Source: Cenococcum geophilum 1.58
Lineage: Eukaryota; Ascomycota; Dothideomycetes; Gloniales; Gloniaceae
NCBI GenBank assembly: GCA_001692895.1
Contig: KV748237.1
Coordinates: 558,001 to 622,000, forward strand
Direction: 5' to 3'
Length of the DNA stretch: 64,000 nt
The notes under the pieces are model-generated. The model was not told the origin of the DNA. It worked only from the letters and a program-made list of their open reading frames with translations, and did not search any database. Below, one piece after another: positions 48,259-60,576 of the stretch (position 1 is its first letter; every line of letters starts with the position of its first letter). Both the position numbers and the translations under genes were made by a program.

Positions 48259-48992
48259 CTATTCCCTTTAATAGATCTAATTATTAATCTTAATCGCTTA
48301 ATCTATTAACTCCTATAGGGTTTCCGTATCTTCCATTAGGATAATTATATCCTAAACTTTAGCCTTAAGTCCCCTTATTTATACTATACTATAAGCGCCC
48401 TATTATTCCACTTAACTTATATTGCTAATGTCTGGAATTACGTTATATACTTAATTGCTAAGGTTTATTACGTAATATCCTAGAGTTTTCTTTCCGCTAT
48501 AGTTGTTACCTTTAGGTCTCTAAATATCTATATAAGTTGCTCTATAAACCCTTCCTAACTTACAAATATAAATTATACTTCTTAATTAATAGTTATTATT
48601 CCATTCGCTTATATCTCCGTAAGATAAAGCTTAAACTATTTAAATACTCTTTTTAATAGGAATAGTCCTATATATACTATTCGATCTATAGGTATTAGCA
48701 GCTTTACTCCTTCCTATATAACCTTAAAGTACATTTATATAAGGAATCCTTTAAGTTTTAATCTTTCCCCTAAGTACCTTTCAATTAATAGTAACTTAAT
48801 CTTTGCTGCTCCTATCCTATTAATCCTATTTTCTAATATCGCATTATTTTCTATTAGCTAGTCAACTATTTCTTATAGCTGTCCGACCATTATAGGTTGC
48901 TATAAGTTAGTGTCTGCTATACTAGTGTCATTACCTAATCTCGATATAATTGCCGCCGTTAATAGCGTTATAGTGGCTGCTTTTAGTGGCAT
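48259..48992 (-). pseudogene. Element E: N-terminal gag
   Basis: Minus strand from an intact ATG at 48992-48990 ('MPLKAATI') to the F insertion site. It then continues at 40284. It is colinear with K 1390-2111 and with gag of F, broken by RIP stops. Confidence 0.82.
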
Positions 48993-49037
48993 ATTGTTTA
49001 ACTTTTTATATTTAATACTATAACCAGGTAGTGATTA

Positions 49038-49460
49038 TATAATAAAACCTTATAGTAGGAACTACGGTAGGCTTATTAATGGGCTAGGTATATAGGTAAT
49101 ATAAATTAAAGTTAATAACGTAATAATAACTAGTGGAGTAGTTACCTAATAGATTAACTCTAATTGTATTCTAGAATTACTACTAGGAAGGAACTATCTA
49201 GGTAGGGATTAAGGGTCCTTAAATACATAACTATACTTCTATAAAATCCTTCTTATATATAATATATGTGTACTCTATCTACTCTATTACGGATTATATA
49301 GATTATATAAATTACATAGATCACGTTACGTAATCTTAGTTACTATTCCTCGTTATATAGCTCTATCGGCTCTATTCTAGACCGTACTTATATTAACTAA
49401 CTAGCTTCTTCCAACTCTTCTTTAAGTAGCTATAATATTGTACTTAAAGCGTCCGTAATA
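49038..49460 (-). repeat. Element E 5' LTR (423 bp)
   Basis: TATAATAAAACC...GCGTCCGTAATA, followed by TSD AGTAG (49461-49465). Partner of 5693-6116. Confidence 0.88.
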
Positions 49461-49465
49461 AGTAG

Positions 49466-49852
49466 ACTTATTAATAGGCCGGGTATATAGGTATAGAATA
49501 GTTAATAACAATAATATAATTAGTGGAATAGTTACCTAATAGATTAACTTTAATTATATTCTAAGATTTACTATAAAGAAGAAAACTATCTAGGTAGGGA
49601 CTATAGTCCTTTAAGTATATAATACTGCGCCTAAGAAATATACTAAGTATATTAGTATATTAGTACGTTGGTATATCGCGTTCCTATATTTCTATATTCT
49701 TATATTCTAAACTTATAACATAACTAGCTATATAACTCGGCTACCCCTTAATTTATAGCTTAATCGGTTTTAGCGCCTCCTATACTATCTTAACTAACCT
49801 ATTTATATCTCTTTTTAGTAGTTATATTACTGCCGATATAAGGTCTATAACA
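49466..49852 (-). repeat. Element G 3' LTR, inner part
   Basis: It continues the LTR begun at 5660 (33 + 387 = 420 bp in total), ending GGTCTATAACA, after which the purine-tract complement CTATCCCCTTCTTC follows at 49853. The sequence is recognisably related to, but clearly diverged from, the 424-bp family LTR. Confidence 0.72.
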
Positions 49853-51940
49853 CTATCCCCTTCTTCTTTATCTTTATCCTTAAAAATATCTCCTATCTCT
49901 AAGTCGTCTATTAAAGGTATAGCATTCCCGTTTTTAATTTAACAACTCTTACTATTCTTAATGCCTTTTATTAGATCCTCTATGTCTAATCGTTATAATT
50001 AGCTAGTAATATTTATTCTTTTACTTAGTAAAGTTATACCGTCCTATTCTTGGTATATAGAGAAGAAGTTAGTATATATTATAATCGTGGCTTTATCTAG
50101 TCACTAACCTTCTTCTTATACTAAATATATATAAGCGAATATATAATCGTCCTATAATATTTAATCCATCTCTAACGCTAAATATACGCGTCTTGTAATT
50201 TTATATAATTGTCTTATTCCTTATTTAATTTGCCTTAATATAAGGGTTATTTTGGCCCTTCCCTCCTTATCGGTTTGTCTCTGTACTTAGGCTATTACCT
50301 ACCCTTATTACTATATCGTCCTCTTCTATCAACTCCCTATATAACTCATGCTCGGCTTTCCTGCTCCCTACTATACACCCTAGCAATACTGCCTCACACT
50401 TAGGGTTTTATGTATTAGTAGTAGCTAAAAAACTAGAAAGTAAACTAGTTAAGGCTCTTATTAAGGTTTAGCATTATTTTAATAAAGCGTCTTAGGCTCT
50501 AAAAGCTTAACTAGATACTTATATATAGTTATTTTATCTAGTAAAAGTTTATAAGAAGGTGTGCTCTAAAGAGTTATATCTTATTAAGTAAGGTTTCTCT
50601 AAGCTTAAGGCTAAGGAGGCTAAAAAGAATTCTAATTAAGTTAGGGTGGAAATAACTAGTATACTAATAGTAGATCCCTTAGATAACCTAACTTATCTAT
50701 TACCTTTAACTAATTCTTTTATCTTTAGCTCCTTCTTCATATTACCTAACCTATTCTCTTTTAATACTTCTATACCTTTTCTATAGCATTTCTTAGGTTC
50801 TATAGTAGTTCTTAGGTAGTCTTATTATAGCCTATCTACTTTACTTTATCCTATATTTTATTATTAATATCCTTATAATTAATAATCTTTAAAACTTACT
50901 ATTTGTCTTCCTCTTATTCTCTATATATATCTACTTTATAAACTAGTAGCTTTATATCTTTATATACTAGCTCTAGTATCGCGATATATTATATAGGGTA
51001 GATTTTTATTCTTACTAGTAAGTTAAGTCTATACGTAACTTTTAAAATCTTAGCTATAATTTTAAATAGTCCTAGTCTAATATAATCTAGCTTCTTACTT
51101 AGTTATTAACTTATAAATTTTTTATATAATAGCTATACTTTATCCCCCTCCTTTAGATCTAGTCCCTTAGATCTCTTAATATTATAGTAATTTTTTATTC
51201 TTTTTTATACTGCCTTTATTAATTCCATAAGGTCTATATAAAGATTTATTAACGTCTTTATTCTTTCTTTAGCTATACTACTTATTTTCTTTACTTATTA
51301 TAGTAATAATAATATTCTAGGCTTATACCTGTAATTTGCCTAAAATAGTAATATCCTTATACCTTCTGATAGTGTTACGTTATACGTAAACTATATAACT
51401 AGTAATAGTAATACCTAATTATTCTATACGTAATTAATATAATATCTTAGATACTATTCTAGCGTCTAATTTAACCTTTCTATTTATTTGTCTATCTATA
51501 GATAATATACTATTAATATTACTGCGTAAACCCCTTATTTCGCTAAGAATACCTTCTAAAACACTACTATAAATCTTAAATCCCTATCCGATATAATCTT
51601 ACTTAATGCTCCGTATTTTATAAATACTTCTTTAATATAGATTCTAGCTATATCTTCTACTAAGATTTCTTTTATATATACTATAAAGCAGCCCTACTTA
51701 ATTAACTTATCTACTATTACTAGAATCGCGTTATATTCCTATCCAGTAATAAAATCTTTTAACTTTAGTAACTTTATAATAAAGTCTTATAATATTATCT
51801 CCTATAGACGTTTTAGTGTCTTAATAGGTTATAGCCCTTTATATAGCTTATGCCTTCTTAGTTTATTCCTTTAGCAATCTAAATATTCCTTTATAGTTTC
51901 TCTTACTAAGCTCTAGATTCTATTAATAATATATTCTTTT
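49853..51940 (-). pseudogene. Element G: 3' region, chromodomain and integrase C-terminal half
   Basis: Minus strand. The order matches E but at lower similarity: tail region 49853-50700, chromodomain about 50780-50930, integrase C-terminus from about 51070 (the 'AKKLDYIR.GPF' equivalent, then 'KEGDKV.LL') up to 51940, where a LINE fragment is inserted. The tail region differs from the main family, including a unique stretch at 50230-50640. RIP stops throughout. Confidence 0.7.
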
Positions 51941-52722
51941 TCCTATAAGGATATAAGGACTACCTAAATAGATCTTATCTAGTGTAAAAAGACACGATCC
52001 ACAAACCAGATTTGGCTCTATAGTTTTTACTATAGAGAACGAAGAAAAAAGACAAGAAATCCTTAAGTAAAAAGAGATATCAATTGCAGGTACAGCTACT
52101 AAGGTAGTAAAATACCTCAAAGTCTCTCCTACTACNCAGTGTACNAGCTGCNAAAAATTTGGCCATATAGGAGATAGNTGCTCTACTAGGGCCTNNAGAT
52201 ANTNTGCGGCTGCANATTTATCTAAAGACCANTCCTGTTCTACCTGTATAATAATAGGCAAGCCTTGCNAGCATNCCACCCCTCTTTGCATTAATTGTAA
52301 AGAAAAACACTTTGCTAATAGTAAAGACTGCGAGACTCTTAAAGCTGCTAAACTAGTACGCGAAGAAGATTCTATGGAAGAATAAAAACAGATAGGATTC
52401 TAGAAGGAGGCAACTCCTACTAGGCTCTTAAAAAGATATTAGAGAGCAAAAGGACAGAAATAAATTGCAAAAGGATAGGGATAGGGGTTAGGATTTCTTA
52501 TAGTTTTTCNTACTATNTTCTTATTCCCTAGTAGTTGTAGTATCTTAGTATTTTACTAGGAAACTATAAACTCCTAATTTAGGGGTTTATAAACTACTAG
52601 GACATAGCTACTAGTATATATTAAGCTGCCTAGAAAGGATTTATATATATAGAACTATAGCGCNATAGCCCAAGGCTGCATGCGTAGTATTGTACGTAGT
52701 ATAATACAATGGATAAAAAAAA
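51941..52722 (+). mobile_element. LINE ORF1 fragment ending directly in 3' UTR and poly(A)
   Basis: The plus-strand frame from about 52010 to 52450 carries a Tad1-like ORF1 C-terminus: 'FGSIVFTIENEEKRQEIL', a first knuckle C-T-x-C-x-K-F-G-H-I-G-D-x-C (52138-52182), then C-S-T-C...G-K-P-C-x-H...C-I-N-C-K-E-K-H...S-K-D-C (52230-52332). The protein ends within about 40 codons and is followed at once by about 250 bp of non-coding sequence shared with 2616-3022 and an A8 tail at 52715-52722. No ORF2 lies between ORF1 and the tail. Many N bases (52136-52275, 52510-52517, 52664) fall here. 5' truncated; TSD not clear (the host resumes at 52723 with TTTTAAAG). Confidence 0.72.
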
Positions 52723-54559
52723 TTTTAAAGTCTTAATACTAAGCCCGTGGCTCTATTATGTCCTTATATTATTCCCTTATAAAAATTTTTAATAAATTCT
52801 TTTATAATTAATTTAGATACGTATATTACTTCTCTATATCTATATCCTTAGTTTATACTTCTTAGATTTTTTTAGTTTAATTGCTTTCCAGTAACTTGTG
52901 TTTTTAGCTTGCTATAATTTTAGGGTAATTATATCCAATTAATCTATCTTTATCTTTACGTAATATTGCTCCCAATAGTTTCTTATTATTTTATAGTTTA
53001 GCTTTCCTACTTAGCGCGTTAGCCCCTATATTTTTAGTTCCTTTAGTATACTAAATCTTAAAATAGTACTCCGTAAGTATTTCTACCTATTTAACCTATC
53101 TCTAATTAAGTTCTTTTATTATTAAAAACCCTATTAGGTTCTTATAATCCATTTTAACTATAAATGGTTTATTTATACCTTATAAGAATTCTCTCTATTC
53201 TTTAAGTACTATAACTATACCTAATAACTCCTTATTATAGATGTTATAGTTTAGTTCCGGTAGTATTATCTTTTAACTATAATATGCTACTAGATACTAT
53301 ATATTCCCGTACTTTTATAGTAAATATACTTCTAGTATAAAGTCTAATATATTAGTTTCTATAACTATTTCTAACCCTAGTTAATAGATTTTAAAAATTA
53401 GCTCCTAGGTAAATAATTCTTTAAGTTCCTTAAATAGCTTCTTTTGCTTATTTTCCTATACCTATAGTTTCTCTTTCTTTATAAGTCTTATAAATGGTTT
53501 AATACTTTTTAACTATTATACTATAAATTTCCTATAGTAGTTATAAAACCCTAGGAATAATCTTAACTATATTACATTCTTTAGTTCTTACTAACTTACT
53601 ATAGTTTCTATTTTCTTTAGGTCTATACTAATATAACCTAATTTAATAATAAATTTAATAAAATTGGTCTTCTGTATAAAGAACTCGTATTTCTTAATTA
53701 CTACTAGTATTTATTCTTCTTATAGTTTTCTTAAGACCTATTTAACGTATTCCCCGTATTCTTTCTTAGTTATTAAGTAGATAATAATATTATTAAGGTA
53801 TATTATAATAAACTTATCTAAGTGTTCTCCTAATATATTATTATTTTATTTCTAAAACGTTACTAGTGTATTTATAAGTCTAAATTATATAACTAATAGC
53901 TTATATAGTCCTTCCTTTAGCCTAAAGGTTGCCTTCTATTTATTGCCTTTCTTAATTCTAATCTAATAGTACGCCTAATTTAAATCTATCTTTATAAATA
54001 TTTGCGTATTACCTATCCTATTTAGATTTTACTAATTAAGGGTAAAGAATACGTATCCTTTTTTATAATGCTATTTAACTATCTATAATTAATATACAGC
54101 CTAAGCTTTCTATTCTTTTTTAGTATAAATAATACTAGATATCCTACTAATAACTATAATAGTCTAATATATCCTTTTTATAAGTTTTTCTAGATAAACT
54201 CCTTAAGTACTTTTAACTCTTCTTTAGTTAGCTTATCCCTTGCAACGTCAATTCGGGTCCTTAGGTTATCGATAAGAACTAACTAATAAGATTAGCTGAA
54301 TTTAGTGCCCGTACTCAGAAATAAGTGGTGTTCCCGCACGGACCACTTACTCTAAGTACCCTAACGTTATAAGGGATAGATTAGACAGAACTTTAGACTT
54401 ATTTCTAGTTCTAACTCTATTTTATAGTCCTATACTATATATTTTAACAGCTTTTTACTTTCTAGGCTTTATAGTTTTTTACTATACTTATAGTATCTCT
54501 TTAATATATAACTTAAACCTTTCTCTATTTCTTTATAAGTCGCTCTAACTTAGTACTAT
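52723..54559 (-). pseudogene. Element G: integrase N-terminal part, RNase H and RT
   Basis: Minus strand, continuing G after the LINE fragment. Integrase lies to about 52950, RNase H about 53000-53450 and RT about 53500-54559, colinear with E 35880-37745. The short inverted-repeat element 54237-54375 splits the RT. It ends at 54559, where copia H begins. RIP stops throughout. Confidence 0.75.
54237..54375. mobile_element. Short inverted-repeat element 2 (139 bp, AT target duplication)
   Basis: It begins CCCTTGCAACGT and ends AACGTTATAAGGG, with imperfect terminal inverted repeats like those of 36969-37136. It is flanked by AT (54235-54236, 54376-54377). The empty site is seen in E at about 37560-37576 ('agcttatagattag'). 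The inside keeps 'AAATAAGTGGT' and a 'CCAC.. CTCTA' counterpart in common with element 1, but otherwise differs. Un-RIPed base composition, non-coding. Confidence 0.75.
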
Positions 54560-54756
54560 TATTGGTTATATAAGGTGATATCACGTAGCTATAGTTCGTA
54601 GATAGTATGATAATTAATTCTGTATATCTTCTATAAGGGAGGGCGAGGAGCTTAAGGCTCCTCGCCACGCTAGTGCCGCGGCGACACGTAACGGTAACTT
54701 GCCGTATATAACGGCAATATACCTTATATAGTAACCACTTGCCTTTATTCCCAACA
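54560..54756 (-). repeat. Copia H 3' LTR (197 bp)
   Basis: TATTGGTTATATAAGG...TTATTCCCAACA. The central part (hairpin CGAGGAGC/GCTCCTCG at 54644-54664 and CGCTAGTGCCGCGGCG) matches the LTRs of A. The outer part has diverged, and about 30 extra bases follow the central block ('gccgtatataacggc' palindrome). Expected TSD ACTAT (54555-54559). No partner LTR was found in the window. Confidence 0.72.
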
Positions 54757-55020
54757 CTAGCAATTCTTCTTTTATAGTTGCCATTTATATATAGATACCG
54801 CTTAACTAGCGGAACAAATATTAATCCTCCTTACTTACTATTGCCATTGTAACATAAGTCTCGCTATCTTAAAATTTGCCTCTTAGTATATGGTGCTTTC
54901 TTGTTTATAAGTTATAAATAGGTATTTTATTAGTAGGGCCGCTAAGGCGCTAGCGGTAAGCAAGCTAATAGCGATTTTCCATCCCGGGGATAGAAAATCC
55001 TAATTAGCTGGGTTAAGTCA
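54757..55020 (-). other. Copia H 3' untranslated region with hairpin block
   Basis: The block 54936-55005 (GGGCCGCTAAGGCGCTAG...) contains a hairpin at 54973-54999 with arms GATTTTCCATCC/GGATAGAAAATC (one mismatch). It is equivalent to 7530-7600 and 25845-25915. Confidence 0.6.
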
Positions 55021-58000
55021 GGGTCTATAGAATATTATACTCCCCCCTCTAGAGAAAAAGTCTTAGTAAGAGAATCTAACTAATTAGATAACTTTAACCG
55101 CCGGTTAAAGTTCCTAAATATCTTAAGACCTTACATAACTAAGAAATTTCTAGGGACTCCCTTTTAACCTAACCTTTAACTCGTATACGTAGAGTATTTA
55201 TATTAATAAACGTCTCTAGTGCCTTGTTTGGGTTCGCCTTCGTTATTATATCTACTAGGTTATTTTGGCCATTAATCTATTAAATCTTAAAGAGTTCTTA
55301 ACGCTTATAGGATTGCTAAAGTGCTATAATATTAATTATAAGGCGCTTTTCTTTTGTAGTACTAAGCTTAACTAAACACTTATAGAGGGAATATAAGTTG
55401 GTGTATATAATTATGGGGATAATAGGAAGTTTGAGTTAATCTATAATTATCTTTAGGGTAGTTCTAATTGCAATTACTATATTAACTCCGCTAACCATTT
55501 TATATATCTCTAACGTTAGAACGCTCCAAGTAATACGCTTACTTTTAGTTAAGCTCTAATAGATAAGATTACTATAGATTATAAAGTTATTTTTTCTAGT
55601 AGATTCGTTTGCGATAATAATCTTATATCCTAGCTAGGAGCTAAAATCTTTATTATTTATAAATAATCTATTAATAAATATAAAGAGCTTAGCGGTAGGA
55701 AGATTAATAGGTACGTAGAGTAGTCCCCAATTAAGATGGTTTATTTACTAGAAAAGACGCTTATTTAAGGTAAGGACGTTATCCTTAGTTAGTTTCTAGT
55801 ATTAGGTAGTAATAGAGAGATTAAATAAAGCCTTAGGTTAATAGATAGAAGTAATATAAGCTCTATAAGCGCGTTACTCCATATATCCTTATTTTAGAGA
55901 GTTAACGTTAATAATATCAATCTTCTTATCTTAACCCTTCTGGCGTAAAGTAATAGAATCCTCGTTTAGAGAGAGGATATATTTATTAAATTAAGCTTTT
56001 CCTTTAGCTTTACTATAAGATTTGCCTTTACTAGCTTATCCTCTTTAAGAGCTAAGAATTGGTCGTCTTTTAAGATAATTATATTATTAGTTTATATGCC
56101 AATAATTCTAAATAGANTTCCTGTAGTTATAATAAGGAAGTAGGGATTAAATGTAGAAGTAGTTATTAAAAGCTTCTCTTTATAGTGCTTGCTATAGGTA
56201 GCCTATTAGTAAATTCCTGCCTTTATAATTCTATACAATGGCTTAAGTATAACTATAATTATATCTTTAGGATATTGGTAGCGAATTTACTCTAGAAGGT
56301 ATGCTAATATTAAGCGCTAAAGGTGCATCTCTAATTAGGTATAGGCCTAAGTAATATCTTATAGATAGACCGCCATTCTATTCTTTATTAGGGAGGGAGC
56401 TAGTATAATAATAACTTGCTAACTAGCTCGTTAAATTATAAGAGATTGCGTAAGAATTACCTCCTTACTATTATTGTTATAACCTTAAATAATAAGCCTT
56501 AATTTCTTAAATGGGGCGTTAGTAGCTTTGCCCTTAATCTCGTTAACTATTTTTAACTTAAAGATGCAAACTCTACCGAATTTAGTAGGGTCATACTTCT
56601 TGAATTTAAAGACTCCTCTTATAATAAGACCATTAATCTCCTACTTATTAGATACTTAGAAAGGAGCTCTTAGAGTTATAATACAACCTTCCTTTTAAAG
56701 CTGTTTTACGAGCTTAAAGTTAGCCTTCTCTTTAGCTGTTATAAAGGTTATTAATAACTTAATTCTATTCTTAATGGCGGTAACGAATTACTTTTTAAAA
56801 TTAATAAGGTGTTAGTAATTTCGTAATCCCTTTAGGCGCGTTATAGTTATAGTATATCTACTATAATTATATTAGAATTATGGTCGCCTTTTAGAGCACG
56901 TTAATTATGGCTCTTTTTTAAGGTATCTTCTATAGCGTCCTGCAAAGGCTTAAAACTATTATCTTTATAGTAAGGCTTAATAATAGTTAAACGGAATTAA
57001 GTGGGTCCGTAAGGCATTTAAATAGTATAAGTTTAACTATTAATTATAATAAGTTAATATAGGCCTAACTATCTTCCCTTTTTACGCTATACGTGTACCT
57101 TAGACTAAAGTGGCAGATTAAGCGTAGTTAAGGTATTTAGGCTATTTCTTATTCCTAGTACGTTATTAACCTAGCATATAGCGTAGAGATATTATACCTC
57201 CTTTATTACCTTATAAATAGCCTTAGCTTATTATATAATAAAGGGAGATAGTAGAGAATTGTTAGTTATTTAAGGGTAGGCGCTAAAGACTAGTAATATA
57301 GGTATGAGTCCATCCGGGCTAGCAGAATTATTAATAGCTTTAATAGCTATTTATAAGGTAAGTTCTTTACTAGCATCCTTTAGTTCTAAAGAGATAATCT
57401 TATATACGTAGTGTAATGGCGCGTAATATCGCTCTACTTTTTTAATACTATTATATACCTTAACGGGGACTTCCTTAACCTTAATTGCTATTACCTTTAT
57501 CTATTATTAGAACTCTATAGATAAGAAGTTCTTTCCTATATTATAGATAATTTAATTAGGGGGTCCTAAATAGATATTAATCTAGTATAACTAAAGGGTA
57601 TCCTATACGTTTTTGGCTAATATATCTTTTAAAAAACGCGCGGCTTAAAAGGAGGTTAAAAAGTTAATAACTTAGAGTACTAGCTTGCCGCTAAGATATA
57701 TAACGTTAATAATAATATAGAAGTTAAAGTTATAGTTATCCTTAAGGGTAAACTTAAATCAGCTAGGGGACTTCTAGTTTATTTAGTAGTAATAGTAGTA
57801 CTTTATAAGATACTTAATTACCTTAATCTTAACTTTATAGCCTATTTACTAAAGAACCCTAAGTAATTAATAAACGGATAGGTGGCCAAAACGATAGTAT
57901 AGTTAGCGTAATTCTAACTTAGTTAAGTGGCTTTAAGTAACACTCTTTTCTAGTTAATAAAGAAGTAACTAGGGGTAATTCTACTTACGCATAATAGGTA

Positions 58001-58960
58001 CCCGATTATCTCCCTAAATAAGTATATTCTTAAGGTTATTAAGCCTAACGCCTAACTTATTTATATCTTTAATGCAAAATAGAAACGGAGTATTTGTAGA
58101 AATAATATAAAAAGTAATATATTCTAAGGGGATTTAGACCCTAATTGTGCTAAAAGAAATTATAGTACCTTTACTAAAGCGAATTATATATTGGCCTACT
58201 ATTAATTAGTTAATCTAAATAGAGCTATTAAGCTGCTAAAGAGCTTAAACTTAAGGTTCTCCTACTATAGATACTCCTACGGCTTCTATATCCGGCATAA
58301 TACTATAAAAGACGTACGCCGAGTATCTATTATTAAAGGAAAATATAAAACTCTTATTTAGCTTATTAAAGATATCTAATTTTATAATAGAATAGAGCGT
58401 AGATTAATTATTAAGAATAGTAACGGTTTGTATACTATTTACCTTACTATACTTAGTAAAGTATTGGTTAGGGGAGTAGTCCTTAATTTTTATATCTATA
58501 AGGAGCTGTTTAACCTTATTAACCTCACCCTTAAGATCTTTTACGCCTTTATATTAAACCAGGAAGCTTTAAAAGTAGGCCGTAGTAACCTTATAATTTC
58601 TAACGTTTTTATACTCTAACGGAACTTATTATATACCTCTTTTCGCTTATTAAGGGAGTATCTAGTTAACTAGCAATTTAGCTTCTTATAAACGTAGTAC
58701 TTTTTCTAGTAATTATTTTAAAATAAACCTCTATAAGGACCTCTATAATTACCTTATAGTTAATATTAATTATACCCTTTACCGTATTCCCTACTACGGC
58801 CACTATATATTTAATTAGTCTAGTTATAATTATATTAGTTAGGAACGCTTAGTTAGGTAAGGCTTTTAGTATAAAACTATTAAGATTCTTATATTTATAT
58901 TATAGTACCTATAGCGAAGCGTAGCTTAGTATATACTCCTTTAAACGTATCTATAGGTTT
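55021..58960 (-). pseudogene. Copia H: RNase H, RT, integrase (uninterrupted reference for copia A)
   Basis: Minus strand and colinear with A: RT/RNase H about 55050-56710 ('GVFKFKKYDPTKF' and 'ILTQSPII' equivalents near 56470-56620), linker 56710-57600 and integrase 57600-58850. It shows the empty sites of gypsy B (about 56710) and copia D (about 57600). Similarity to A stops near 58960 ('cgtatctatagg'), before gag and the 5' LTR, so H is 5'-truncated or its end is replaced. RIP stops throughout. Confidence 0.78.
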
Positions 58961-60150
58961 ATATAGCGCCAAATTGCACTTAGGGACGCTACGGCAGGCT
59001 AAGATAACCTAGTCCCTTAGGCTATTCTTATTTTAGTAAGTTTTAATAAGGCTATATTAGATTTTCTATAGTTTATTAAAGAGTAGTTAAAGGCACTCTA
59101 AACGAGTCTTTGTTAGGTTAGAAGTAATAACTCTTTAAAACGTAGTTTCCCGCCATTCGGATATATACAGTTAGTAATTCTTATTAGTCTTAAAGTAAGC
59201 TCTAGTAAGCTAAAGCATTATATTAAAGCTATAGTTTTTACCCGTAATATAGTTGTAATAAAATATTACTGCCTATCCTTTTAATATAATAGAGAAAGCG
59301 TAGTAGTACTAGTAGCATTAAATTTTAACCTTATTATAACAGTTATAGAAGACCTATAGTTTTACTCCAAGCATATTATACAATTCTCCTTTAAACTTTT
59401 TTTTTATCTAAATATACCTTTATCAGATTTGTAACTTCTTATAGTAGAGGCTTACCGGTTGGCTAGGATAGAGGGGGTAGCGAAAAAGCACCTCTAGGTA
59501 GGAGAGCACCTCCTAATAGGAGAGTACCTTTAAGTAGGGAATTAGCGTTCTAGGGGTTTTAATACAAATTAAAGTTGCCTTCTAAAGAATATATGTTAGT
59601 TTTAGGTTTCTATAGTTAACGTATAATCTTAGCTTCTATCTATACTAGTTTTTCTATACTAATAATAACGGCCTAAATATTACTAGCAATTAGGTTACCG
59701 TTCTTAATAACGTATACCCCATTCCTATAGAGGAAGTCTTAAAAATCCCAAATAATATTAACGTTGCCAAGTACCTAGGTATTAGCAGTCCATCCTATAA
59801 AATCCTCCCTAAAGTACTCCTACAGTTATAAATTGGCGTAGTATCTATTTTAGTAGAATATAATATAGTATAGGAGAAAGCCGTTAACTTATTTTACGGT
59901 ATAAGTTATTATATTAAAGGCGAATTCGTCCTAATCTTTATTAATAAGTTTCGCGTGCTTAACTACCCCTAATAGTAAGGAATCTTTCTAGTCATTTGGC
60001 GTAGCCATGCTTTTAGAGGAAGGGAAGTATTATTAGTATATAGATTATTATTTAGTACGCGTTCGTAATATATATTTGTAATTATAGGGCTTAGGACTAG
60101 TTCTAGCCTTAAATCGTAAAGACTTATAAAGTGTATTATTCTGCGTAATA
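58961..60150 (+). pseudogene. Unrecognised degenerate coding-like segment
   Basis: Not similar to any other part of the window. Two plus-strand frames are unusually open apart from TAG/TAA stops. One is at about 59060-59530 ('KHYIKAIVFTRNIVVIKYY', 'LIVEAYRLARIEGVAKKH', then a short repeat 'VGEHLLIGEYL'). The other is at about 59540-60140 ('YTNNNGLNIT', 'PIPIEEVLKIPNNINVAKYLG', 'FINKFRVLNYP', 'VIWRSHAFRGREVLL'). They could be one gene with a frameshift or intron. I do not recognise a family. The minus strand is also partly open, so strand is not certain. It lies between truncated copia H and gypsy I. Confidence 0.3.
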
Positions 60151-60576
60151 TATAACGGAACCTTGTAGCAGGAACTACGGTGGGCTTATTATTAGGCTAG
60201 GTATATAGGAAATGCAAGTACAAAAGTCAACAACGTAATAACAACTGGTGGAGTGGTTGCCTAATAGATTAACTCTAATTGTATTCTAAGAATTACTATA
60301 AGGAAGGAATTATCTAGGTAGGGACTAAGGGTCCTTAAATACACAACTATACTCCTATAAAATCCTTCTTATACGTAATATACATATGCTCTATCTACTT
60401 TATTATAGATTATACAGATTATATAGATTATATAGATTATATTATATAACCTTAGTTACTATTCCTCGTTATATAGTTCTATTAGCTCCATCCTAGACTA
60501 TACCTAAATTAACTAACTAGCTTCTTCCGTTTCTTCTCTAAGTAGTTATAATATTATACTTAAAGCGTCCGTAACA
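60151..60576 (-). repeat. Gypsy I 3' LTR (426 bp)
   Basis: TATAACGGAACCTTGTAG...GCGTCCGTAACA. It belongs to the 424-427-bp family. The left flank TAATA (60146-60150) should be the target duplication; the other end is beyond the window. Confidence 0.87.

Noticed and set aside
51923..52291. Minus-strand frame of about 120 codons over the N-rich region
   Set aside because: The plus strand of the same stretch encodes a clear zinc-knuckle ORF1. The minus frame contains many undefined residues and has no motif.
58428..58619. Forward frame of 63 codons
   Set aside because: It lies opposite the copia H integrase, and the equivalent stretch in copia A is broken. It is a chance frame.
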